NCBI GenBank assembly: GCA_933228765.1
Contig: OW121771.1
Coordinates: 24,092,759-24,156,758 of the forward strand
Direction: 5' to 3'
Length of the DNA: 64,000 bases
From: Miltochrista miniata
Taxonomy: Eukaryota > Arthropoda > Insecta > Lepidoptera > Erebidae
Shown: positions 10,291 to 20,408 of the stretch, piece after piece
Layout of the letters: every line of letters begins with the position of its first letter
Position numbering within the stretch: the stretch's first letter is position 1
Made by a program: the position numbers and the translations under genes
Notes under the pieces: generated by a model
Seen by the model: only the letters and a program-made list of their open reading frames with translations
Told to the model about the DNA's origin: nothing
Databases searched by the model: none

Positions 10291-10566
10291 ACTGCCTCTG
10301 TGGCGTAGTGGATAGTGATACCGCCTGCGGCACTGGAGGTCCTGGGTTCAATTCCCGGGTCGGTCCAAATATTTGTGTGATCCACAAATGTTTGTTTCGG
10401 AGTTTGGGTGTTTTCTATGTATAATATGTAGATACCTATGTATTTAGAAATATTTTAGTATGTATATCAGTCGTCTAGATCCCATAGCACAAGCTTATAT
10501 TAGCTTAATTTGGGCTAGATGATGTTGCGTGAGAATTCTACAAATATTTATTTATTTTATTTTTAA
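10291..10566 (+). mobile_element. tRNA-derived SINE
   Basis: Begins ACTGCCTCTGTGGCGTAGTG with an A-box-like GGCGTAGTGGATAGTG. It has a B box GGTTCAATTCC at 10345-10355, followed by a tRNA-unrelated body (GTTTGGGTGTTTTCTATG, GATCCCATAGCACAAGC) and a TTTATTTATTTTA tail. Internal pol III boxes and the A/T-rich tail define a SINE. It is not a real tRNA gene because the cloverleaf is not continued on either side. Confidence 0.8.
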
Positions 10567-10724
10567 TATGGCGAATGTGTGTTCTGCGGACATCAGACAA
10601 ACATTAAAACGGGTCAAATCACAAGTCAGTACTAGACCCGCTGAAAAAGATCATACCTGTCTACCACAGATGTGTCAAGAAGCCTATTAAACTGGAATGT
10701 AGGAATTGAGTCAAAATAAGAACC

Positions 10725-10888
10725 TAACGCCTACAAGGCATGGGGTTCTTCAAAACGGGTCTTAGAAGGTTTTTACAGCGTCGGCAGCGCGAGTGTGGCG
10801 CCTCTGGTGTTGCAAACGTTCGTAGGCTGCGGTGACTACCGGTCCTTCAGCTGTAAGGTTGTCTGCCACCTTAGTGTTGTAATAAAAA
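10725..10888 (+). pseudogene. LINE 3'-terminal fragment
   Basis: One frame reads MGFFKTGLRRFLQ, which resembles the last residues of jockey-like reverse transcriptases (xYNxGFFKxxVxRxL). A short UTR follows, ending in AATAAAAAAAG. It is heavily truncated at the 5' side. A similar fragment lies at 37965. Confidence 0.5.
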
Positions 10889-11412
10889 AAGAATCATTTG
10901 ATTGCTAGAGTTGTGGTTACAAAGGCGGTAATTTACATTTATGTAGGTACCTACTAGGTACACCGGGGCGGTATTCAAAATTTTCATACATTAACTAAGT
11001 AATTTGCTAATTACTAACCCGTTCGCTCTAAGTTTGCCGCTCGCCCCCAATACAACGCCTCTACACACGCCTACGCCAGCGGCAAACTTAAACATTTCTA
11101 ATTGTTAAAGTAATAATTTTGAAAATCAATATACCTACCTAAAATAATATATTTATAATGTCCTAAATTAAGATTAATTAATAACATACATACATATAGT
11201 CAGTAACCGAAGGGGTAGGTAGAGGCATAGTATACCTATTCCCGCATTTTACTTTATAGTTTTATGTCCCACGTACTTAATAGGTGGTGGGTGACCCTAT
11301 TGCCGTGTTGAAATGGACAGGCGCAGACTGTTACGACCAACAGTTGAATTTTTTTAAGCCCGCCACTTGTAGGTCAAGTTGAAGGCCTTATGCCTTCAAC
11401 ATGACCTACAAG

Positions 11413-12867
11413 TAGGCTTGCCAACTTCAAAATGCGAATTTGCGGGAAATGTTGATTTCAAATGCGGGACAAGGATTTAAAAAGCGGGATTTTACGAATT
11501 TTCTTCAGAATACTAAAAAACGTGAACTTTAACGGGTACCTACTGAATTTCACGCGGGAGAAGCCGTGAGCATCATTTAGTTTAAATATTATTTTCGTAC
11601 GTTTTTTGCTATGTTGTAAGTTTTACACGACAACGCATTTTCTTTCTCCAAACGCATGATACTGTAACTGTACTGATTTTTTAAAAAAAAAGCGGTCAAA
11701 GAAACCTAGATAGCAATCGGTCTTTTTACCCTTATCCTCGTCAAAAAATTTCTACAAAGCGATTGGAAAGTTTTCTCCAAGAAACGAAAAATAACTTTTT
11801 AAGGCAGGAATCTCGTTTAGAATTTTCTCGACAGGAGGATGTAATGAGAGCCATCTTGTTACTTGTTATCACATGTCTCACAATTGTATTTGTATACTTT
11901 AGATGAGCATCAGCGAAAAATTATTTAAGTGTTTGAACTCTCTGTGCATGATACGACAGGTGACCTTAAACTTTTAAAACAAAAGTTTCCACATCAAATT
12001 CACACTTTGCACTAGCATGCGCAACAGCATCATGCAACATGTGTGCTGAGCATCCATGTATTCCGTAAATGTGTAAAAACTGAATTATTTGTCCCGAAAT
12101 TAATATTAGCATTATTAGCGGAATACGCAGATGCGTTTCGCAAATCAAAAGGGGCCTGGTTTAGAAAATGACGAAAAAGAGGTGCAAATCAAAGCATTTT
12201 TTGTCTGGAGAAGTAGACGGAAAATTATAGCCAAAAAACTATTTTTAATCTAGGTACAAGATGTGTGTCAAAATATGCTTTTGTTGTTATACCTAGTATA
12301 TTAATTATACATAATGTCTAAAACGATCATAAAGTCAGCCCCAAATTTTTAGATGAATGCATTTTATGACTTCAATTTTTATCGACGCGCAAGAAAAAAA
12401 TACCTATGCCAACTTAAAAAGAAAATATACATCTATAATTTGGTTTTCTTCGATTTTGAATAAGCAATAGTATTAGCTGAGTGCAACAAAAGTAAGATCT
12501 AAAATACAACAGTTCCTAGCTTGAAGGACGCGAGTTTTGTATGGTCAAGGTCGTTAGCCCTATGAACGGCGCCATAATGTTATTGAATATATCTATCGCT
12601 TTCTTATTGGGGTCTTCATAGAAATCAAGAAAACATGTGCGAATACCCTCCTCTGGACAGTAGAATCTTACAACTACATATACGAAATAACTTCACATTT
12701 CCTTGATTTGATGCATCGCTAGAAATAAATACTGTAAACGTAAACGTTTGTTGCTAGATCAAGAAAAGCGGGATATCACGCGTCCCGCTCAGGGTGTGAG
12801 CGGGACGTCTTGATATGGGTCTCAGAAACGGGACGTCCCGCGTATAGCGGGACGGTTGGCAACCCTA
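11413..12867 (-). mobile_element. Decayed hAT transposon with 8-bp target duplication
   Basis: Ends are TAGGCTTGCCAAC at the left and GTTGGCAACCCTA at the right, imperfect inverted repeats of a hAT type. Both sides carry CCTACAAG (11405-11412 and 12868-12875), an exact 8-bp duplication as hAT elements make. The 1455-bp body contains minus-strand transposase remnants. A piece of a related copy (12150-12590) recurs inverted at 60130-60560. Confidence 0.85.
11755..12150 (-). pseudogene. hAT transposase remnant
   Basis: Minus-strand frames contain CSAHMLHDAVAHASAKCEFD followed by VETFVLK (about 12060-11970). After shifts, there is RWLSLHPPVEKILNEIPALK and SYFSFLGENFPIAL (about 11856-11757). These match the region around the catalytic aspartates and the RWxSLxPxVxxIL motif of Ac-type hAT transposases. 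Several frameshifts and stops separate the pieces, so no full enzyme can be made from this copy. Confidence 0.7.
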
Positions 12868-13816
12868 CCTACAAGTCCTGCAACTGACAACCGGGTTTCT
12901 ATTAGAGATTTCCTTCTCTACGCAATGGATCGTTTTGCGAAAGTGTTCCCTTAGCCGCCTCTTACGACACCCTCGGGATGTATTGGGGTGGCGACATTTT
13001 GTGTTCTTTCCCGTCGCCACACGATGCTAAAGATTATAAATACACAAATAAATCCTTTTTATTACCTAGGTTTAAGATAAATCCAACGAAATGGCGTATT
13101 TGACGGTTAAGGCAAATTTAAATAAGATCTATTATGCATGAAGGCTGAAATGAGTGAAAACTTTTTAAAATTCAAAATGACCAATGATAATTTTGCAATC
13201 TCACTGCGCAACGTGGACAGTTCGCGTTGCTCTATGTAGGTACAATACATATCAATAATCTCCTGCCTGTAGGATTCTTGACACCTATAATAATTATTAT
13301 TTTATAAAATACCTATGAGTTTATTATGACGTTCATACTAATTCGTAAAAACAATAATATTACACATGCTATACCATAAAGACTGGGTATACTGTAAGCT
13401 TTATTATAAATCATCAAGGTAATTCTGTCTGGGCGCCGATTCTTGATTCATACGACGGCGACGCGTGAATGCGTAGACGGAAATTTACGCGTGAAACGTC
13501 ATCTATTCAAAATAAGGAACGCCAAAACATGAGACAAAGGACGTTTTCCCATAAATTTCCGTGTACACATTCACGTCATGTGGACGAGAATCGGTAGGTA
13601 CCAAGTTGTATTCAACCAAAGATAATATAATAGTATTACATACAGATCGGCAACTCCCTGCCTCCCACCTGAGTAAGCTTCCCCATCCCCCCACCAAAAT
13701 TAATGGGTCTATTCCCGTGTCAGTACTTGAGAGAGTGTCACTGCGTTGCATTACGTATTACTACCTATACCTACATACTTTGTGCTATTGCTTTGATTTA
13801 TTAGATAGTTCGCAAA

Positions 13817-13908
13817 ATGGTTAGATATTGTGCCGTAATATATGGATGCCTGTCAACCAGTCAAGATAAAAATAGAAGACTTTTTTCATTTCCTAAGAAT
13901 ATTATAAG
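13817..13908 (+). CDS. THAP zinc-finger first coding exon
   Basis: ATG at 13817 (context GCAAAATGG) opens MVRYCAVIYGCLSTSQ then NRRLFSFPKNII, ending at AG in phase 2 before the donor GTAAAT (13909). Residues 5 and 11 are the first two cysteines of the C2CH THAP finger, and FSFPK is the conserved block after them. The Cys and His of the second half should lie on a later exon, which was not found. The 5' flank (13615-13700) is shared with 29390-29480, so this gene may belong to a transposable element such as a P-type element. A host THAP protein is the alternative. Confidence 0.65.
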
Positions 13909-14045
13909 GTAAATTCAAAATAACGATAACAGTAGGTAATCAATAACATTGTAACGACGTAACTTTCAAAAAGGGTGATTGATCTAACTAGGTACCTAAG
14001 TAATAATAAATACCCATAAATTACATTACAACTTGCAGTACCTAC

Positions 14046-14890
14046 CTGGGTCGCATTGCCCAATGGGGTTCAGACAACCTGGTCGAGTTCAATGCCAGAA
14101 AAACGCAGGCGTGTGCGTTTACAGCTAAGAAGTCCCCATTCCTACCCCTACCCTCTCTTCAGAACATTACGGTTCCACTAAAGGACAACCTGGAGATTCT
14201 CGGTATAGACGTCCGGCGTGAGCTCAATCACAAAAACTACATAGAGAGTTGTATTGGGCTGGCCTCGCGGAAACTCGGAGTCCTAAATAAGGTGAGACGG
14301 TTCTTCACGCCACATCAGAGATGTTTGCTGTACAAGACGCAGATTCGTCCCTGCGTCGAGTAGGTACTGTTCTCACCTCTGGGATGACTCCGCGAGGTAC
14401 TTGTTGGACGCACTTGACGCTATGCAGAGACGTGCTGTCCGAATAATTGGTTGTCCTGAGGTGACGGAGGCCTCGAACCGTTGGCGCAGCGAAGAACCGT
14501 AGCGTCCTTGGCTGCCTTCTACCGAATGTATCACGGCGAATGTTCTGAAGAGCTCTTCAATCTGATCCCACCATCACCTTTCCGATCCCGAACAACGCGT
14601 GCCGGGCAGAGATGCCACTCATACACAGTGGAGAGAATCTTCGCCAGAACCGAGCGTTTCAAAAGATCGTTCCTCTGTCGAACTATAAAAACTTGGAACG
14701 ACCTGCCCGCACACGTGTTTCCCTCATGTTACAACCCCGGGTTCTTTAAGAGGAGCGTGAAGAGGCACATCACAGGGCCGCCAACTTGAGGACCGCTGTA
14801 AGAAGTGGCCCCCAATCGCAAGATGCGCCACGGCTATCCATCGTGGCGACGTCAATTTGGCGAGCTGAATATAAAAAAAAAAAGAAAAAA
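14046..14890 (+). pseudogene. Jockey-like LINE, 3' half of reverse transcriptase
   Basis: The translation runs from WGSDNLVEFNARKTQACAFT, just past the RT active site, through LEILGIDVRRELNHKNYIES. It hits a TAG near 14360, then resumes after shifts as MQRRAVRIIGCPEV and AAFYRMYHGECSEELFNLIP to the end FFKRSVKRHITGPPT (stop near 14787). A short UTR ends in a poly(A) stretch (14873-14890). TACCTG before the start and after the poly(A) may be a short target duplication. At least two frame lesions are visible. The 3' 400 bp match the fresher copy at 38106-38505. Confidence 0.8.
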
Positions 14891-14929
14891 TACCTGTTCA
14901 TTTCTTTTTGTGTATGTCTAATATAAATC

Positions 14930-15442
14930 TCATCCTATGGGGCAATTCGACTGACGTGAATAAAGCATTCATTGTCCAAAAAAAGTGTGTTAGAGCTATT
15001 TGCGGAGTAGCACCATGGATGTCCTGCAAGCCTCTTTTTAAACAACTGAAATTGCTGACATTTACCGTGTATGTATATATTTGAATGTGCTAAGTTTGTA
15101 AGATTAAATAATAATTTATTTAAAAAAGCAAAAGACCCACGAAGTACACGGAATCCAGACAGGATTGTTTTGTCGCGGATACCAAGAACGCAGTTATATA
15201 AAAAAAACTGTCTGGCTATGTGTGGATATATATATAACTGTGCATACCCAATAAAATTAAGATGTTAGTTTATCGGCGATTTGTCAAAGAATTGAAGGAA
15301 TGGCTTCTGGAAAAGGGATTTTATTCTGTAAAGGATTTTCTAGAACACAATACAGTAGGTACATTAATGAAATTTAATTCTCTCCCTAGTATTAATATTA
15401 TTATCTTTAATAAAGTCATTTTAATGTATAATCAGTTATATA
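14930..15442 (+). pseudogene. Second LINE remnant (CR1/jockey-like C-terminus)
   Basis: One frame gives LILWGNSTDVNKAFIVQKKC then VRAICGVAPWMSCKPLFKQL. After a shift it continues IFECAKFVRLNNNLFKK and later LLEKGFYSVKDFLEHNT. Such WGxSxxxxxxFxxQKxxxRxI blocks occur in the thumb region of CR1/jockey-type LINE reverse transcriptases. Frameshifts break it, and the Tc1-like element inserted at its 3' end. Confidence 0.65.
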
Positions 15443-17006
15443 CACTCGAGAGCAATGAATCCGGGTCACTTAAAGAATGTTAAAAATCTCGGAAACTAAA
15501 AATGATAGGTTAATGCAATAAATTGTATTTAATAGACAATGTAATACTCCTTAAATGAAAGTAAAAAAAATATGAGTCACCATACATTTTATTAACACAA
15601 AATTACATAAAGAAAAAACTGCTGATCTCTCCTTAAAACAAAAATAGGAAACATGAAATTTTTGAACTTTATTACGATTTTCTTGAATTTTAATACTTCG
15701 TATTGCCTCCTCGTGCTTCCATTACTGCGTTTACGCGGTTTGGCATGCTGTACACCAAGTTCCTTATACGATTTTGGGGAATATTCTCCCATTCCTCTGT
15801 GAGAGCAATTTTGAGCTCACGAAGCGTGATTGGGGGAGGGTTTCGTTGTTTTACGCATCTGCCTAGCTCGTCCCAAGCATGCTCGATCGGGTTGATATCC
15901 GGGCTGCGCGCTGGCCACTCCATACGAGTAATGTTCATCTCTTGAAGGTAGTCATTCACAATCCTACCTGTATGAGGTCGGGCATTGTCATGCATAAATA
16001 TAGCATCCTCACCTAAATTGACCATAAATGGACCAACGTGATCATTGAGGATTTCTTCCACATATCTTACGCTAGTTAAAGAGCCGTTTTCTATGATCAC
16101 CAGCTCTGTGCGACTTTCAGAAGAAATTCCGGCCCACACAAGTACAGACCCACCACCGTAGGCTACTTTTTCTTCGATGCATGCTTGCTTGAATCTTTCC
16201 CCTGGTCTTCGATACACTCTGTGTCTTCCATCGTGCTTGTAGAGCATAAATTTTGATTCGTCGGAGAACATAACTTTTGACCAATCTTCAATATTCCAAT
16301 TTACGTGGCTCTGGGCATACCTTAGTCTCGAAATACGATGCTCCAGTTTAGGGCCGTTTGCAGGTCTAAGGGGTTTTAAGTTAGATTCAGCAAGCCGACG
16401 TCTTACTGTCCATGCACTTGGGTTACTTCCTCCGAGGCGTCGAAACTGATTGGTGAGTTCAGTTCCTGTGAGAAAGCGATTTCGAAGCATGGTGTTCACC
16501 AAGTATCGGTCTTCTCGTGCTGTGGTACACCTGGTTCTGCCCGTTCCTGGTCTGCGTAGGTTAGAACCAGTTTCTTCGTAACGTCGGAGAACTCTTTGTA
16601 CTGTTGACAGCGACACACCGACAGTCCTGGCTGTATCGCGCTGACTCCGGCCGGTTTCCAGCATTGTAAGTATTCTGGTGCATTCTTCAGGCGTAAGCGA
16701 CATAATTTCAGCTTGATTTATGAATATAGAGCACTATCAACATGGTTTATGTACCCACATAAATGACAGATTACAAACAAAAGCAACACCAAATGCTGTA
16801 ATTTCGTAGTTCCATCTTCGAAAGTGGCCCTTTTTCAAATTTGATTTTTTTATGATATAACTTTACAATAACTAAGAAGTTTTAATACCTTCATTTAAGG
16901 AGTATTACATTGTCTATTAAATACAATTTATTGCATTAACCTAGCATTTTTAGTTTCCGAGATTTTTAGGATTCTTTAAGTGACCCGGATTCATTGCTCT
17001 CGAGTG
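15443..17006 (-). mobile_element. Tc1-like transposon with long TIRs
   Basis: The 1564-bp element is flanked by TA (15441-15442 and 17007-17008). Its inverted repeats begin CACTCGAGAGCAATGAATCC and extend about 125 bp with few mismatches. The transposase gene lies on the minus strand between them. Matching ends plus an uninterrupted gene mean this copy is young and may be capable of movement. Confidence 0.9.
15690..16703 (-). CDS. Tc1-like transposase, DD34E
   Basis: The 337-residue protein begins MSLTPEECTRILTMLETGRS. An amino-terminal helix-turn-helix (RDTARTVGVSLSTVQRVLRR, about 22-41) and a second DNA-binding half (to about 115) are followed by the DDE catalytic domain. Visible catalytic motifs are FSDESKF (first Asp), HDNARPHT (second Asp) and SPDINPIEH (Glu), with 34 residues between the last two, the Tc1 DD34E spacing. 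The length is normal for Tc1 transposases and no lesion is present. The start is the ATG nearest the left helix with no competing upstream ATG. The enzyme would cut at the TIR ends and insert at TA. It has no partner genes here. Recognition of the family is firm; activity is inference. Confidence 0.95.
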   Translation of the reverse strand: MSLTPEECTRILTMLETGRSQRDTARTVGVSLSTVQRVLRRYEETGSNLRRPGTGRTRCTTAREDRYLVNTMLRNRFLTGTELTNQFRRLGGSNPSAWTVRRRLAESNLKPLRPANGPKLEHRISRLRYAQSHVNWNIEDWSKVMFSDESKFMLYKHDGRHRVYRRPGERFKQACIEEKVAYGGGSVLVWAGISSESRTELVIIENGSLTSVRYVEEILNDHVGPFMVNLGEDAIFMHDNARPHTGRIVNDYLQEMNITRMEWPARSPDINPIEHAWDELGRCVKQRNPPPITLRELKIALTEEWENIPQNRIRNLVYSMPNRVNAVMEARGGNTKY

Positions 17007-17236
17007 TATAAATGATATGAATAATAAATGTTTGCATGCCCAGTTTAGGCAGAACATGATGTACCTACCTATTTAATCTTAAGATATACTGTAACATCTT
17101 CTATACAATGTTCTAGCAAATAAAGATATTATTATATAACCTAAAATTTAATGCTATGTGCTAAGAATACGGACTAACCTACTTAACATATCTCTGGCTA
17201 TGTGATCTAGATAGACAATCTTTCTTATATCTATTA

Positions 17237-18726
17237 TACAGGGTGTGGCGTAAATAGTGGTCCAACCGTCAGGGTGTGATAGACCAGGTGCCCCACTATA
17301 ACATACTACAATATCATCCAAATTTACCCAAGGGTCTCAGAAAAAAATAACTTTTTTGAAAAATCGTCCCTTTTTTGTAAAGTTGCCTGTAGATTATAGG
17401 AAAACCGCTATTTCTGATTTCTGTTTTTTCTCTCTTAAAGCTAAATACATAAGCTATCAAAAAATTATATTGTTAATAGAATTCCACAACAAACGTTTGA
17501 AATAAATATAAGTTCATCTCAATTTTCTCTCTAATTTTCAGGTATCATGAAAATTGTTCAACGTTTTTTATAAAAAATATGTACTACACTGATGCTACTC
17601 AAACGTTTAAAAATATGCTTATGTAATACTGATTTCAAAATGATACCATGTAAGGATTTCGCATAAACAGAAACTAGTAATTTTTACTGTTAAAGTTCAA
17701 AACGGGTTAAGAAAAATTACCAAAATCAACTTACATACATCACACTTATAATGTTTTTTTCATAGTAATAGTTCATAGTCGACATTATTATTATTTATTT
17801 AAAATCTTATAACCTAGATAGCGCCCGCGGCTCCACCCGCGTGGGATTTTGTAACTATTCTCGCTTTTATTTATTTTCTATCTGAAATTCTGTTCCCATT
17901 CCATGACAAATTCCTAGCGCGTGGAACTGCGGGCGCCATCACGGTTATGATTTTTTTAAACTATCGCAGTTTTTAACACTTCACGCGAAATACTATTTAC
18001 TTACATTCACCGACGTTTCGGGCGTTCAACCGCGACCTTGATGTTGCCTGCGGTTTCACCCGCGATTAATTTTGTTACTATTCCCACTTCCGGTGGGATC
18101 ATAAAAGCGAGAATAGTTACAAAATCCCACGCGGGTGGAGCCGCGGGCGCTATCTAGATTATAAGATTTTAAATAAATAATAATTATGTCGACTATGAAC
18201 TATTAAAAACGTTATAAGTGTGATGTATGTAAGTTGATTTTTGTCATTTTTCTTAACCCGTTTTGAACTTTAACAGTAAAAATTACTAGTTTCTGTTTAT
18301 GCGAAATCCTTTCATGGTATCATTTTAAAATCAATATTACATAAGCATATTTTTAAACGTTTGGATAGCATCAGTGTAGTACATATTTTTTATAAAAAAC
18401 GTTGAACAATTTTCATGATACCTGAAAATTAGAGAGAAAATTGAGATGAACTTATATTTATTTCAAACGTTTGTTGTGGAATTTTATTAACAATATTATT
18501 TTTGATAGCTTATGTATTTAGCTTTAAGAGAGAAAAAACAGAAATCAGAAATAGCTGTTTTCCTATAATCTACAGGCAACTTTACAAAAAAGGGACGATT
18601 TTTCAAAAAAAGTTATTTTTTTCTGAGACCCTTGGGTAAATTTGGATGATATTGTAGTATGTTATAGTGGGGCACCTGTTCTATCACACCCTGACGGTTG
18701 GACCACTATTTACGCCACACCCTGTA
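17237..18726. mobile_element. 1.49-kb foldback element with ~630-bp arms
   Basis: Left arm 17237-17870 and right arm 18101-18726 are near-perfect inverted copies starting TACAGGGTGTGGCGTAAATA. TA lies outside both ends. The central 230 bp is unique and contains short CGCGGGCG-type segments related to Helitron 3' ends. No coding gene is present, so mobility would depend on a transposase from elsewhere. Confidence 0.9.
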
Positions 18727-18825
18727 TAAAAATGTTCTGTGCGTATGAGTACGCTTTAAAAACTCAAAATTTGGCACGCTATTACAACAGGTTTCTGAGA
18801 TAGTTTTAGGTTACTGTTTTTTTTA

Positions 18826-19220
18826 AGTAGTAGTAGTAGTAGTTTTATTTATCCATTTTCGGATAGGCAAAGGCAATTTGAGCCATACAGCCTAGTCTTA
18901 CATTTATTATATCTTCATTTTTCAAGTCACAGTCGTCGTCCTCTAAGTCTGGTCAAAGTCAAGTGCAGCCCTAAGTCAAAGTCAGTCTTCTCTAGTAAAG
19001 CGGTGGTACTTTACTAAAAGTGTCTCTGGAGTTTGTCGAGAAATGGAAGAGTCACGTTTCACTGCGTTTTATCACTTTCCAACACTTGTGCACTTTGTCG
19101 AACTTTTATGCTTAAAAATCCACCACTTTTACTCATAAAACACTCGAAACACACTAATTTTGGAAAATTTTCAACGGAGTAGTCCGCATGTCTCCGATTT
19201 CGCGCGCAAACTCCCTGTTT
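18826..19220 (-). mobile_element. LINE 3' end (same family as 34794-36521)
   Basis: On the minus strand it ends CCTATCCGAAAATGGATAAA then a (CTA)n tail, matching the end of the RNase H-bearing LINE at 36450-36521. The sequence further in (toward 19220) is not shared with that copy and its extent is uncertain. Confidence 0.55.
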
Positions 19221-19307
19221 TTTTTAATTTTTTTATAATCCATGCAACAAAAATAAAAAAGCTGTAAACAGTGATTTTTCGTATTTATGGCGCCTTTCGC
19301 CTTTTTT

Positions 19308-19445
19308 TAAAATTATGTTGTGCCGGCTACAGAACAAAATATTATAAACAGCCTACCTAGTAGCAGTATTATCAATAGATATAAACAATGTATTTTTAAA
19401 AAGAGAACATCGATATACGGCCTCCTTGCATTCCAGAGTACCCAT
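19308..19445. repeat. Interspersed repeat, partner at 33095-33215
   Basis: Contains GAACAAAATATTATAAACA and CGGCCTCCTTGCATTCC. Both recur in inverted orientation around 33100-33215. Unclassified. Confidence 0.6.
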
Positions 19446-19936
19446 GTTCTTTAGAAGGTTAGGTTATGTTATTTTTGAAGTTACGTTTATTATGGGCGCG
19501 CGCGATGTTTCAAAAACTGAATATTGGACGCGGAATAGAATTATTGTGTGAATAGATTTTGAGAAATGAAAAAGTGTGAGGGATATGGCAGATTTGAAAA
19601 AAGGTAGGCAGGTAGGTTTGAAAAAAAGTACCTACATACATGAGATTTCGTTCTGTTCCTTATTATTTTGTTTCCATAGCTAGTGACCCTAGAATACTCA
19701 CACACACATTGAAGCTTGATTTAAACGTTCACATTACGTCTATATTAGTGTGGGTAAAAACAAAATTTTTGTATGGAGTTTCCACCCTGTGATTCAACGC
19801 CATTGTATAAATAAATAAGTGCCTCAAATATACAGTGTAGGAAAAAATGTAAGATTTGTGAGTTTGGGGCATCGGGAGTCGGGCGTCGAACATCAACTTC
19901 GGACGTCAGGCGTTGGGCGAATCGATAATAGTTTAC

Positions 19937-20255
19937 TTAAATAAACTTAATTATTAAGAATACAAAAACCCGACTGCCAAGTAAACATACAACACTGAAA
20001 AGCAAAAAACAAGCTCTACATTTCTTTTGTGATTTTCTTTAGCTAATTACTGTTTTACTTTGTCTTCAACATTTGCAGGCGGGAACAAGCTAAGTCAAGC
20101 GAGTGGTGGTTTACAAAATAGGTACATGTTCCTTTTAGTATTATTATTAGCTAAAGAAAATCACAAAAGAAATGTAGAGCTTGTTTTTTGCTATTCAGTT
20201 GTATGTTTACTTGGCAGTCGGATTTTTTGTATTCTTAATAATTAAGTTTATTTAA
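19937..20255. mobile_element. Foldback MITE with ~108-bp arms
   Basis: The left arm 19937-20046 (AAATAAACTTAATTATTAAG ... GATTTTCTTTAGCTAAT) is repeated inverted at 20146-20255. The 100-bp centre is unique. No gene. Confidence 0.85.
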
Positions 20256-20408
20256 AACTTTTTAGTTATGTTAGTAGTGAAGTTAATAATTTTTGTGTAG
20301 TGAAGGGACATCACCAAAATACAACCTTAATTATTATATTTTTGGTCATATTTCCGGTGCTACTCAACCGATTGCAATCAAACAAATGTAAGAATTTAAG
20401 TCTGACCA

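Larger units (their letters stand above)
11186..13025 (-). mobile_element. SINE-D copy split by a hAT element
   Basis: The two halves, 11186-11412 and 12868-13025, are minus-strand SINE-D sequence. The first runs from the CCGAAGGGGTAGG tail inward; the second runs from CAACTGACAACCGGGTTTC to GTCGCCACACG. A hAT-type element separates them. Just before the break, a quasi-palindrome CACTTGTAGGTCAAGTTGAAGG ... CCTTCAACATGACCTACAAG has distorted the SINE. Confidence 0.75.

Noticed and set aside
10291..10370. True tRNA gene
   Set aside because: A and B boxes are present, but the same head with the same long non-tRNA body recurs at 41206 and 56411, so it is a SINE.
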